Below are positions 54,469 through 63,566 of a stretch of 64,000 nt of DNA, one piece after another. How positions within the stretch are numbered: the stretch's first letter is position 1; every line of letters starts with the position of its first letter. Position numbers and translations under genes: made by a program. Under the pieces are notes generated by a model, which ran no database searches, had not been told where the DNA came from, and saw only the letters and a program-made list of their open reading frames with translations. The DNA is from Sutcliffiella halmapala (GTDB lineage: Bacteria > Bacillota > Bacilli > Bacillales > Bacillaceae_I), in the NCBI RefSeq assembly GCF_002019665.1, contig NZ_KV917375.1, positions 3,919,445-3,983,444 of the forward strand, in the 5' to 3' direction.

Positions 54469-55740
54469 TTAATCAACCATATTTAATTTACTTATTCCTG
54501 CACTTAATAATTGAGTATATTTCTCCTCATGCTGAGAGGAGGCATATAATCTATATTGCCAAAAGGTTAACAGGCATTTTTTGAACCTTTCCATATTCCC
54601 TATTCTATTTGATAACTCCGCGACTTCTACTAGTTCTAGTAAACCCTCATCAAATTGGTGGCATTTACATAGAAGTAGCGCATATGCGCAGCGAAAATCC
54701 AAATACATTTTCCCTTTTAGCCATGGTCCTTTACTAACAGAAATATCGTCGATTACATGTTTGTATCTCTCTATTAACCTTTTAGCATCATCCAAGCGTT
54801 CCAACCGAACATATGAATCCAAAATTCTCGGCAAGCCAACATACATGTCTTTCCTATCTTCTAGCCAAAAGAGATATTCATCCACATGTTCTAACTGCCC
54901 ATATTCCAATAGGGCAACATAGCGATTTCCAATTGCTGTATCAGCAAAAAACTCGTTTACTTGTGCGTATTGCTCGATAAGGTCTAATACTTCCTCAAGA
55001 GATGCACCTAATCTTGTCAGAGCAAATCCCTTATACATTAGAGCCCTTCCATAATACTCTCCTTCCGTTGCCAATCTTATTAATTTTTCAGCATAATTCA
55101 GCACTTGTCTCCAATCTTCTCGCCGATAATAATCTGCCATGATCCACATGTATGCTTCTTTTCTAATATCAGTTGGCATATATGCCAACTGATCTAATAA
55201 ATGAGTCAATGCATGCTGACCTCTATCAGTCAATCTTACGATATAAAATTTCCGAAAATAACTAACCGCAACTTTTTCAGAAAAGCGATTAAGTTCACTA
55301 TCTATAAATATCTCATACAGCGGTAGTGCCTGTTGTTCTTTTCCTGATAGAAAAAGCTGTTCTGCCACAGAAAAGATATACGAAAGGTTTTTCTTTCTAA
55401 TTGTCATTGAATTTTCTTCCAACATTAAAGTTATCAAATCATTGCAATGCTTTTCATGTCCTTCGGCTGCACACTTATATAAAAACTGAATGCCTCTACG
55501 CTTGTCCACATGATTTCCTTCATTTAAACATTCTTCTACATAATACGGATAAAGTGTACCTTCAGTAAGTCCGAAAGCCTTTGTAATCGCATCAAGATGT
55601 TGCAATGAAAGTGTTTGTCTGTGATTCAGAATACGACTGATTTCACTTATATGAATGCCAGATTTCTTCGAAAGATCTGTTTTATTCCATTTATATAATT
55701 GAATATATCTTTGAATCTCTTGAAATAGAGCAACATTCAT
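54469..55740 (-). CDS. HTH-TPR regulator 1 (RRNPP/AimR-like architecture)
   Basis: A 423-residue protein. An N-terminal Xre-type HTH (about 6-62) has WNKTDLSKKSGIHISEISRI and LNHRQTLSLQHLDAITKAFG. The remainder is an all-helical array of paired helices (about 75-420) consistent with TPR repeats, for example ALPLYEIFIDSELNRFSEK and WRQVLNYAEKLIRLATEGEY. This is the architecture of peptide-sensing regulators (PlcR, NprR, Rap, AimR), but no peptide gene was found next to it. AGGGA precedes the ATG. It is divergent from regulator 2 and lies directly upstream of protease A on the same strand. Confidence 0.85.
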   Translation of the reverse strand: MNVALFQEIQRYIQLYKWNKTDLSKKSGIHISEISRILNHRQTLSLQHLDAITKAFGLTEGTLYPYYVEECLNEGNHVDKRRGIQFLYKCAAEGHEKHCNDLITLMLEENSMTIRKKNLSYIFSVAEQLFLSGKEQQALPLYEIFIDSELNRFSEKVAVSYFRKFYIVRLTDRGQHALTHLLDQLAYMPTDIRKEAYMWIMADYYRREDWRQVLNYAEKLIRLATEGEYYGRALMYKGFALTRLGASLEEVLDLIEQYAQVNEFFADTAIGNRYVALLEYGQLEHVDEYLFWLEDRKDMYVGLPRILDSYVRLERLDDAKRLIERYKHVIDDISVSKGPWLKGKMYLDFRCAYALLLCKCHQFDEGLLELVEVAELSNRIGNMERFKKCLLTFWQYRLYASSQHEEKYTQLLSAGISKLNMVD

Positions 55741-55805
55741 TTTTATTCCCTGATCCTTTCAGCATCGTTGTAGGATTTACCCCCGGACAAAAGCGTATTT
55801 TTTTA

Positions 55806-55853
55806 TTTGATAGAATTTTTCAAAAATAAAATTCCATCAAATCTAATTATAAT
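55806..55853 (+). promoter_or_regulatory. Palindromic operator plus minus-10 of regulator 2
   Basis: Arms TTTGATAGAATTTT (55806-55819) and AAAATTCCATCAAA (55828-55841) match at 13 of 14 bases; then six bases (TCTAAT) and TATAAT (55848-55853). Same layout and spacing as the element at 54321-54368. It lies in the divergent region between the two regulators and could also affect regulator 1. Confidence 0.8.
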
Positions 55854-55974
55854 AAAAGAGATAATTAGATAAAAGAGACCAGAAGAAGTATTTCAACTTG
55901 GTAAATTAGTAGCATTTCTGTAATATGAAGATTGTTATTTTCCATATTTTTATCGTCCGTTGGAGGAATATAAC

Positions 55975-57204
55975 ATGCATGAAGGAAGAATTATTAAATT
56001 TTATCGTGAAAAGGCTAATTTAACACAACAGCAACTCGGCAATGAAATTTGTTCTGATACACATGTTTGTAAGATAGAGCGTGGTGGGACAGATTATTCT
56101 CAAGAAATCATTATGCTATTTTCAATACGATTAGGAATTAATATTAATGAGGAGGTAAAGAGATATAAAAATATAAAGAAGCTTCTTGATCGTTGGCATA
56201 ATGCAATCATAAAGCAACGATATGAAGAAGTAGAGATGATTAAAAATGACCTAGAGAAAGAACAATTATTACAAATGATTGAATTCCAAATTCTTCATTA
56301 TTTGCTTAAGGCGAGATACCACCTTCTCTATAATAATCTAAAACAAGCCAACATTATCATTAAGTCCATACAAAGGAAACATAAAAAATTACCTCCATAT
56401 GAAAGTAATTTACTAAAACATCTATTAGGAATTTACTACCTATCAGAGAAAAATATGTTAAAAGCAGTAAATATACTTACAACCATTAATAGTGAAGAAT
56501 ACAATAACCCAGAGTATTATCTAACTTTAGCTACCTCCTATCTTGCTATAAACTCAAAGATAAAGGCATACTACTATGCAGAAAAATCACTACAATTTTT
56601 CAATAAAACCAATAATTTCTTTAAAGTAATTGACGCAGAAATGATTATGTTAATGACACGCGACAAGGACAGGAACAGCGATTTTCAAAGCGCAATCGAT
56701 CAATATAAAGATTTAATTCATACATGCGAGCTATGCCATGCACCTGATAAGAAGGCAAGGCTATTGCATAACTTAGCATTTGAACACTATAGTAGACAAG
56801 AATATATACATGCCAGCGATTATTATCAACATTCTATCGCTCTTAAAGAAAAGAAATCAGTAGCATATTTAACCTCATTGGAAGGTTATATCCTTAGTTG
56901 CTATAAAGGAGATTTATTATCAAAAGATGAATTAGAGAATCTTTGCCATGAAGGGCTATCTATTTCAAGAGAGATTAACCAAAGCTTAAATAAGGTCAGT
57001 TTCAAGCTTCTCCTTTATCTAATCACCAATAAAAATAATGAATATTATCGCTACTTGAGTACTACTGCATTGCCGTATTTTAAAAAGTGTGGATATGTAA
57101 CTTTAGTACAACGGTATGAAAAGGAACTATTTAACTATTATTTACGTATCGGTCAAAGTGATATGGCCCTAGAACTGGCAGACGTACTGATTAATAATAG
57201 CTAA
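55975..57204 (+). CDS. HTH-TPR regulator 2 (RRNPP-like architecture)
   Basis: A 409-residue protein from the ATG at 55975 (GGAGG 8 bases before). The Xre HTH (about 1-60) has IIKFYREKANLTQQQLGNEI and HVCKIERGGTDYSQEIIMLF. Then come helical TPR-type repeats (about 70-405): NNLKQANIIIKSIQRKHKK, LLHNLAFEHYSRQEYIHASD and YYQHSIALKEKK. It resembles NprR/PlcR-type peptide-responsive regulators. Its promoter carries the same palindrome as protease A, so it may autoregulate and control the protease. It converges on protease B with a shared terminator. Confidence 0.87.
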   Translation: MHEGRIIKFYREKANLTQQQLGNEICSDTHVCKIERGGTDYSQEIIMLFSIRLGININEEVKRYKNIKKLLDRWHNAIIKQRYEEVEMIKNDLEKEQLLQMIEFQILHYLLKARYHLLYNNLKQANIIIKSIQRKHKKLPPYESNLLKHLLGIYYLSEKNMLKAVNILTTINSEEYNNPEYYLTLATSYLAINSKIKAYYYAEKSLQFFNKTNNFFKVIDAEMIMLMTRDKDRNSDFQSAIDQYKDLIHTCELCHAPDKKARLLHNLAFEHYSRQEYIHASDYYQHSIALKEKKSVAYLTSLEGYILSCYKGDLLSKDELENLCHEGLSISREINQSLNKVSFKLLLYLITNKNNEYYRYLSTTALPYFKKCGYVTLVQRYEKELFNYYLRIGQSDMALELADVLINNS

Positions 57205-57244
57205 GCAAATCGGACTAGCAAGAAGCTAGAATAATATTTTTCCC

Positions 57245-57275
57245 AAAAATGCCAGGTATACCACCTGGCATTTTT
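57245..57275. terminator. Bidirectional terminator between regulator 2 and protease B
   Basis: Perfect 13-base arms AAAAATGCCAGGT and ACCTGGCATTTTT around ATACC, serving the two converging genes. Confidence 0.92.
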
Positions 57276-57284
57276 GGATGTTTA

Positions 57285-60200
57285 CTAGTTGTTCAGTTCA
57301 AGACCAATAGACTTGAATAATTGTTCCAGCGTAACATTCCCCTGTTTCTCTTTTGGTTGTACTCCATCTTTAGCATCAGGTCCAATTTTCAAGAAATTTT
57401 TCTCAATGTAGCGAAGATCTTTTTCATCAACAATGCCATCTTGATTAATGTCACCCTTATTTACCCCTACATTTTTCTTTCCATAAGAGAAGACAGCAAG
57501 AATCGCATCGTTAATGTCAATCATCTTGTCGCCATTCACGTCACCAGCAACGCTATTGTCCACAAGCGTTATAACTCGTGACCCTACTAGCTCTCCATCA
57601 ACGTATCTTCCTAAGGTCTCAGTCGTTTTGCTCGTAAGATGTCCTGGTACTTGCACATAAATATCATACTCTTGTTCAGTAATTGGTAGATTATCAATGA
57701 CAAAGTGTCCATTATTATGAATAATCGATGCTTCATAGGTTTTTCCATTCATATTTTTCGCATATACCTTCGCTCCAAGCTTAGAATAATCGACAGTGTT
57801 ATCCAATTGCCCATTATCTTTCAAGAATGCTTCTGGTCTATAATTTCCATTCACTAAAGAGTGTGCTGCTAGTATAGTAAATGACTTATCTCTAAACACT
57901 CGAATAGAAGTAACGTTAGAATCGGAAGTCTTCTTATATCTAAATGCGGTAATAGCAAATGATAATCCCTCTTCTAAAGAGTAATATTCATCGTTTATGA
58001 CTTTGAATGTGATATCCAAGAACGGTATACCCTGACTGATAATTAAATCACTATCCTCCATCGATGCTCCTACTTTGACATTTCCATTATTCAATGTTGG
58101 TTCATCTAGCTTAACGTTAACTCCATTTTCCTCAGCATATTTTTTAAATGCCTCATTAACTTTGACATTTTGGAATTCAAAATACTTTGTATAAAAAGGT
58201 ATAGTGAATTCCCCAGAGGAGAGTTGCTTAATATTGTTCAAATTCAATGTCATGGTAATTTCTTCCCCAAGTCGTACCTTTTCTTTGTCATAACTCGGTA
58301 CCGCATACTCCGTACCTTCTTTTATGAATTGGTAACGTTTTATGCCCTGTGGATAACCTACAGAAGCTGTTGCGTTATCGAAAACGAATAAATTGGAGTC
58401 TATATAAGTCATATTGTCTATTGTGGACTTCATTGCAGGAAATCTAAAGTTACCTTCGCTATTAACCGCAAGGAAATAATGGAGATAGTAGTTATACTCC
58501 CACCAAAGAACTCCATTCACAGATTGATCAATATTCTTCCCTTTCTCCTTAAGTACATCAACTGTCGAATCATATACGTTTCCATGTACCCATACTGCAG
58601 GACCGTCGTAGCCTGCTTCTATCGTATACATTGAATCATTCACTTCATAAATACCAGGTTCCATGGATACCTCTACTACCGGAGGAGTATTATCAATCAT
58701 CACAATATCTTCTTTACTGTAAGATTTCCCCTCACTATCATAGCCAATCATTTCGAACGTGTAATACCCTTCTGGAAGTTTCACTTTTTTATCAGAAATT
58801 GGCTGGGTCGGACTATTCGTGAATGGGTAGACCTCACCAGTAAAAAATCTTTCAATGAAGTAATCAATGCCTGTCATTACATTTCTAGAATTAAAGGTTC
58901 CGATAAATCCAATCGCGTCTCCAGTTTCCCCATCTCTCACTAATACATCCATCATCTCTAATGGACTTGTCAATTTAAGGTATACATGTGCGTATAACGT
59001 AGAATACGGGTGCAGATTGGATGCATCATTCGAGATCATTGGTCTGCTCAATCGCATATACTCTAGTCCTTTTTCTCCCACTCTGATTGAAAAAGGTAAT
59101 TGATACGCTTCTTCGTTGTTTGTATTTACAATATAAATGTATCCTTCATACCTCCCGAACTTCGCATGTTCTGAAACACGAATAGTAGGGTTGATTTCTA
59201 CAGATTTTCCAGCTTCTACAGAAACCGTATTAGGTATTACTACTTCAACGCCATTTTCTTCGGCATCTTGAACTTGACCCTTAGCAGGTAAAAACGCCAC
59301 ACTTATGTTATATTCTTTTAATTCTTGTTCATTAAGGTTTTGAATAACGACTTTTCTGCTGTCCTCTATCGGTCCATCTTCTGTTATAAAATGACTGCCG
59401 AAAGCAATGGAACCCGTTTCTTCATCAATTTCTATCAAATTTCCGTCTTGTTCATGCAATGTTTTGTCCATAACCTTTACTAGTGTTTCTGTATGGACCG
59501 CCTCATACGCATTAATTCGGCCTGATCCGATTTCATTGACGGAGTATTCGCCATTCATTTCATCTGCTGTATTCATTAAAGCTGCTTTAACATCAAAAGG
59601 TGTATATTCAGGATGTGCTTGTAAGATGAGTGCTGCTGTTCCAGCTACATGAGGAGCTGCCATGGATGTTCCTTGAAGTCGGGTATATGCTATATCATAA
59701 TTTTTCCCATCTTGTGGATCATGTATATATTCAGGAATGGTTGAGAAAATCGCCACACCTGGTGCTACGACATCTGGTTTAATGTCATCATTTCCGACAG
59801 CAGGACCTCTTGAACTGAATTCAGCTAGGCGATCACCTTCTGTCTGAATGCTATCTAAAGATCCAAAGGTAATTTCTGATTGAGATAGCAAATGCTCCCC
59901 GTCAGTTTGTGCTATTCGGAAAGAAGGAATATAATTAGTCCCTTCACCTAGATAAGCTTCTATTTCGCCATCCACATTATTGTAAACAATTACAGCTTTA
60001 GCACCTGCCGCTTTGGCATTTTGTACTTTTTCATCGAATGAAATGATACCGCGTTGAATAACTGCTACCTTACCAGCTACATCTTTATTAGTAAAATCGG
60101 CTTTAGTTCCAATCCCAACATCAATAATTGGCAAGGTTTTATTTTCAAGATCTACTAAATTATCTGTAAAACTTCGCGCCAGCAGCTTCATGTTTGTGAT

Positions 60201-61433
60201 GGTGGCATCCCCTGCACTTACAGTAATCGTTGGTATGGTTAACGACATATCGCTCGCACCAACTGAAATCACTAACGCAGCTGCGCCTGGAGATCCTAGC
60301 GTTTTTTCACCAGGACCTGAATTTCCTGCCGCAACTACCGTAACAATCCCTGAGAGCATCGCATTATTAACCGCAATAGATGTCGGACTGAGAGGATCAT
60401 TGACACTCGTTCCTAATGATAAATTGATGACATCCATTCCATCCTTTACTGCTTTGTCAATACCTGCCATCACCGATCCAGTTGACCCTCTCCCATATGG
60501 ACCTAATACTCGGTAAGCATAAAGATCAACATCAGGGGCTACCCCCTTTACTGCAGATGCTGAGCTGTTTTTCTTTTGTGCTGCGATGGATCCAGCTACG
60601 TGCGTTCCATGTAATGTATAGTAACTGGAACCACCCTCAAATTCAGCTCTTCCGGAATCCTTCCACTCTTGATAAGTTGCCTCCATCGGATCATCGTCTT
60701 CATCGACAAAATCGTATCCGCCTTTAAAAGCCTCTTTTAAATCTGGATGATTGTAGTCAATACCAGAATCAATAACCCCTACCTTTACACCTTTTCCTGT
60801 GATGTTCTCTTCGTGTAGCTTGTCCGCACCAATCTGTACAACGCTATCATCTACCTTTGATGGAGTAGATGCTTTCATTTCACTTGCTTCTTCTGGTAGG
60901 TCAAGCTTCACTTCATGATCTCTCCAAATACGTTTGACAACTCCTGTACTTAACAGCTCTTGCACCGCTGTGCCAGGTAATGTCATCGCTACTCCATTGA
61001 ATGCCTCATGGTATTCTCTCGTGATAGTAGAGTCTTCCATTTTATCTTCATTTAGTCTATTCAGGCTTTTTATAGTTTTCCATTCTTTTCGAAACGTATC
61101 GTGATCATTTTTTACTTTATTTTTTGCGGAAGAAAGAGACATTCTTTTTCCTTTTGCAGCATCCTTTGCAACTTCCACCTCTGCAGGATCGTGATTAAAT
61201 TCCACAATAATGTTGACTAATTCTGGACTCATTTGGTTAATATCTGGTGAAATAACAAACATAGGTGTGATTTCAAGCTCGTTCAGTGCTTTTCTTTGCT
61301 GATCCGTTAAATTCATCAACATCTGCCTTACGTCATTATCCTCTGCAACGGCTTTATAGGAAGCCCCTGTGGAAAATAACAAACAAGCAATTAACATTCC
61401 TGTAATAATCTGTCTTAGTCTACCTAACTTCAT
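57285..61433 (-). CDS. Secreted Vpr-like S8 protease with cohesin- and dockerin-like domains (B)
   Basis: A 1382-residue paralogue of the protease at 50167. Signal peptide 1-30, I9-type propeptide about 72-180. Catalytic Asp222 (VIDSGIDYNHPDL), His275 (LHGTHVAG), Asn371 (AAGNSGPG), Ser590 (QGTSMAAPHVAG), PA domain about 410-510. The cohesin-like domain (about 1070-1195) starts LGEEITMTLNLNNIKQ. The dockerin-like pair (from D1298 DVNGDKMIDINDA; from D1328 DINQDGIVDEKDL) is followed by TLEQLFKSIGLELNN, matching the tail of protease A. GGGGGAA precedes the ATG. Its upstream region lacks the palindrome seen at protease A. Confidence 0.93.
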   Translation of the reverse strand: MKLGRLRQIITGMLIACLLFSTGASYKAVAEDNDVRQMLMNLTDQQRKALNELEITPMFVISPDINQMSPELVNIIVEFNHDPAEVEVAKDAAKGKRMSLSSAKNKVKNDHDTFRKEWKTIKSLNRLNEDKMEDSTITREYHEAFNGVAMTLPGTAVQELLSTGVVKRIWRDHEVKLDLPEEASEMKASTPSKVDDSVVQIGADKLHEENITGKGVKVGVIDSGIDYNHPDLKEAFKGGYDFVDEDDDPMEATYQEWKDSGRAEFEGGSSYYTLHGTHVAGSIAAQKKNSSASAVKGVAPDVDLYAYRVLGPYGRGSTGSVMAGIDKAVKDGMDVINLSLGTSVNDPLSPTSIAVNNAMLSGIVTVVAAGNSGPGEKTLGSPGAAALVISVGASDMSLTIPTITVSAGDATITNMKLLARSFTDNLVDLENKTLPIIDVGIGTKADFTNKDVAGKVAVIQRGIISFDEKVQNAKAAGAKAVIVYNNVDGEIEAYLGEGTNYIPSFRIAQTDGEHLLSQSEITFGSLDSIQTEGDRLAEFSSRGPAVGNDDIKPDVVAPGVAIFSTIPEYIHDPQDGKNYDIAYTRLQGTSMAAPHVAGTAALILQAHPEYTPFDVKAALMNTADEMNGEYSVNEIGSGRINAYEAVHTETLVKVMDKTLHEQDGNLIEIDEETGSIAFGSHFITEDGPIEDSRKVVIQNLNEQELKEYNISVAFLPAKGQVQDAEENGVEVVIPNTVSVEAGKSVEINPTIRVSEHAKFGRYEGYIYIVNTNNEEAYQLPFSIRVGEKGLEYMRLSRPMISNDASNLHPYSTLYAHVYLKLTSPLEMMDVLVRDGETGDAIGFIGTFNSRNVMTGIDYFIERFFTGEVYPFTNSPTQPISDKKVKLPEGYYTFEMIGYDSEGKSYSKEDIVMIDNTPPVVEVSMEPGIYEVNDSMYTIEAGYDGPAVWVHGNVYDSTVDVLKEKGKNIDQSVNGVLWWEYNYYLHYFLAVNSEGNFRFPAMKSTIDNMTYIDSNLFVFDNATASVGYPQGIKRYQFIKEGTEYAVPSYDKEKVRLGEEITMTLNLNNIKQLSSGEFTIPFYTKYFEFQNVKVNEAFKKYAEENGVNVKLDEPTLNNGNVKVGASMEDSDLIISQGIPFLDITFKVINDEYYSLEEGLSFAITAFRYKKTSDSNVTSIRVFRDKSFTILAAHSLVNGNYRPEAFLKDNGQLDNTVDYSKLGAKVYAKNMNGKTYEASIIHNNGHFVIDNLPITEQEYDIYVQVPGHLTSKTTETLGRYVDGELVGSRVITLVDNSVAGDVNGDKMIDINDAILAVFSYGKKNVGVNKGDINQDGIVDEKDLRYIEKNFLKIGPDAKDGVQPKEKQGNVTLEQLFKSIGLELNN

Positions 61434-61837
61434 ATCGTTCCCCCTGATAGTTCTCTATTATTTTTTTAAAAAAAGATTGGGTACCCTAGTTTGGATATTA
61501 ATGAATATTCTGACTATCAGCAATAGGGGGATTTATCAGATCATTCGCATTATTATTTTTAAAAATAGAGTATGATAAATTAAACTTTTTCGTGATATTT
61601 GTACTATAGTGATGAAATAAAAACCTTAAATAAACAGACTTTATCCCATTATCCAACTATTATTAATACTTTTCATGAACAAAAAATCAGATTGAAAGAC
61701 AAAAGTCCTATTTAAAAATCCCCCAATTCTATAACCTTATGTAAAAAATACATTGGGATAGAAGATAAATTACAATTAATTTAATGATAGACTCTGTTAT
61801 TGTTCATTGTTGATTTTCGTGTAGGTATGAGAATTAA
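61434..61837. other. AT-rich intergenic region upstream of protease B
   Basis: No gene seen. CTGATAGT (61447-61454 region) and ACTATCAG about 65 bases later form a widely spaced inverted repeat within 90 bases of the protease start; its meaning is unclear. No copy of the TTTGACGGAATTT palindrome is present. Confidence 0.45.
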
Positions 61838-62030
61838 TAGGCGGAGAATTTCCGGCTAAAGTATATAGATGGAGCTTAAGTAGCAGATATAAGCGGAGAT
61901 ATTCCGTTTAATTTCTCTAAATTAGAAAAACACCTAAGATTTGGGTACTATAAGCGGAAAAAACTCCCTTATTTTTAAAGAAATATGGGTATCTCCCAAT
62001 ATAAGCGGAATTTATCCGCTTATTTTTCAA
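61838..62030. repeat. Tandem ~51-60-bp repeats with ATAAGCGGA palindromes
   Basis: Four diverged units begin near 61838, 61889, 61950 and 62001. Each has (A)TAAGCGGA, a short gap and TCCG(C)TTA followed by Ts; the last is the clearest, ATAAGCGGAATTTATCCGCT then TATTTTT. No coding frame uses it. Unit length and hairpin-plus-T layout recall the unrelated 52-bp array at 11.9-13.8 kb. Confidence 0.7.
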
Positions 62031-62093
62031 ACACAATACTGCTATAACAAAGCCTAATGAAAAATAACCTACTATATAGACGTATCTAGCAAA

Positions 62094-62125
62094 AAAAAGA
62101 GATGCCCAAAAGGACACCTCTCTTT
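62094..62125 (-). terminator. Terminator of the sipW-tasA operon
   Basis: On the minus strand AGAGAGGTGTCC pairs imperfectly with GGGCATCTCT, followed by TTTTTTTT, just after the stop at 62129. Confidence 0.8.
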
Positions 62126-62128
62126 AGA

Positions 62129-62842
62129 TTAATATTTCGATCCATTTTCCATTTGTTTTGCCATTACGTTTAAGGTTGAACTATATGTTACTCCCTGATA
62201 TTCATTTCCTGCTTTTTCATCTAGTTTAATAGCAAAAGAAAGATCGATGTATTGGTCAGCGTTAAGTTGCCAGAATTCATGCTTCTCTCCATCTTTTGAT
62301 CCATCCCCTAACACCAACTTCGCTTTTCCAGAAATACCTTTTGCAGCAGGTTCGATTTCTTCTTCCTCTACAAATCCAACTACCATTTCAACACCAGGAG
62401 CAATTTTCTTAGATGCCTGCATGGCTGGATTGGTCGTACCATTGAAAAGTTCATCAAGATAGATCCTAGAGTCTTCCAAAATATCTTCTGTCATTACTTC
62501 TCCTTCTGAGAACTTATATGCAATATATCCAATTTTATAGGCATTTAAAGGAACATCTGCGTTTAAGGACTGATGATAAGTAGCTTTAAGGTATGCATCC
62601 ATATCTCCAGTATTTTCAATTTTCAACCACTCACCATATTTTAATTGAGAAGGGGCAAATCCAGCGGCTTCAATGATTTTAGTATCCATGTCTTGTCCAT
62701 TGTTAATTTCTAATATGCCATTAGTAATCTCACCTGTAGCATTCGTCTCAGACGTAAACCAAGAATATGTACCAAAGCTCCCTGATACAACAATTGCTCC
62801 TACCAATGCACTTCCTAATAAAGCATTTTTTATCTTAAACAT
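62129..62842 (-). CDS. TasA/CalY (camelysin)-family matrix fibre protein
   Basis: A 237-residue secreted protein from the ATG at 62842 (GGGGGA 9 bases before). The signal peptide ends near GTYSWFTSET, a SipW-type cleavage region. The mature part has WLKIENTGDMDAYLKATYHQ and GVTYSSTLNVMAKQ, typical of TasA/CalY proteins. Members form amyloid-like fibres of the biofilm matrix, and CalY was first described as a surface protease. It is 19 bases after sipW, in the same operon. There is no tapA-like gene. Confidence 0.9.
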   Translation of the reverse strand: MFKIKNALLGSALVGAIVVSGSFGTYSWFTSETNATGEITNGILEINNGQDMDTKIIEAAGFAPSQLKYGEWLKIENTGDMDAYLKATYHQSLNADVPLNAYKIGYIAYKFSEGEVMTEDILEDSRIYLDELFNGTTNPAMQASKKIAPGVEMVVGFVEEEEIEPAAKGISGKAKLVLGDGSKDGEKHEFWQLNADQYIDLSFAIKLDEKAGNEYQGVTYSSTLNVMAKQMENGSKY

Positions 62843-62861
62843 GTCCACTTATCCCCCATAT

Positions 62862-63407
62862 TCATAATAATTTTTTAGATACCGATTGTTGCTTATCCAA
62901 TTTCATTTTTTCATAAACTGTGATGCATATATAGCCTGTCAAAGGAAGAACAATAAAAACCAAGAATCCCATCGGTCCTTTTGTATAGTTAGAAAGAAAG
63001 CCGATATTAGGAATATTAAACATCTCTTTTCCTAATATCATACTTGCTACTGTGACATCTTCATCCACAGTGTTGTTGTTATCACCCTTCGTATAAAAAT
63101 ATCTCTCTCCATTTTCTTCCGCAATTGACGTTATTCTATGAGTAATCAAGGTTTGCTCTTCGTTAAAAAAAGAAATGATATCACCCTGCTCAAGAAGATC
63201 TGCTTCAATCTCTCTAATAATAATGACATCCCCCGCTTTAAAAGCCGGCACCATACTATTAGATAAGACGGTGAGTGGTTTAAACCCGAAAATTGATAAT
63301 GGTTTATTATTGCTAAGACTCATAAAAATAGAAAATATGATTATTACGACAAATACTATTATTGTAATAGGCACCGTTTTTTTAACGAATAGTGTAACTT
63401 GTTCCAC
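62862..63407 (-). CDS. sipW: ER-type signal peptidase SipW
   Basis: A 181-residue signal peptidase starting with GTG (GGGTGA upstream). An N-terminal membrane helix (about 12-32) is followed by catalytic Ser51 in VLSNSMVPAF, His90 in LITHRITSI (histidine in place of the usual lysine, marking the ER/archaeal type) and Asp109 in YTKGDNNNT; a second membrane helix spans about 147-167. It processes the TasA-like protein encoded next to it. Confidence 0.93.
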   Translation of the reverse strand: MEQVTLFVKKTVPITIIVFVVIIIFSIFMSLSNNKPLSIFGFKPLTVLSNSMVPAFKAGDVIIIREIEADLLEQGDIISFFNEEQTLITHRITSIAEENGERYFYTKGDNNNTVDEDVTVASMILGKEMFNIPNIGFLSNYTKGPMGFLVFIVLPLTGYICITVYEKMKLDKQQSVSKKLL

Positions 63408-63448
63408 TTCTCACCCTCTATTCCTGTTAAATATAAAAAACAACATTT

Positions 63449-63475
63449 AATCAGAATCTAGTAAAAATTCTGATT
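63449..63475. promoter_or_regulatory. Dyad upstream of sipW
   Basis: AATCAGAAT (63449-63457) and ATTCTGATT (63467-63475) are perfect 9-base arms about 45 bases before the sipW start. No T-tract follows, so an operator is more likely than a terminator. The ~370-base gap otherwise holds only the terminator at 63541. Confidence 0.5.
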
Positions 63476-63540
63476 TATACCCATAGTATTTCATAGTTTT
63501 AAACAATAGTGTATTGGGGGTTATAGCGAAAAAAAAACCA

Positions 63541-63566
63541 CAAAAAAAACAGGCAATAAAGCCTGT
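63541..63566 (-). terminator. Terminator of the gerAA-like gene
   Basis: On the minus strand ACAGGC pairs with GCCTGT around a 6-base loop and runs into TTTTTTTT. Confidence 0.75.

Noticed and set aside
57205-57284. Signal-peptide gene for regulator 2
   Set aside because: The gap between regulator 2 and protease B holds only a terminator; no start codon with a ribosome site.
61917-62117. 66-residue minus-strand frame upstream of protease B
   Set aside because: It is the translation of the ATAAGCGGA repeats and has no ribosome site.
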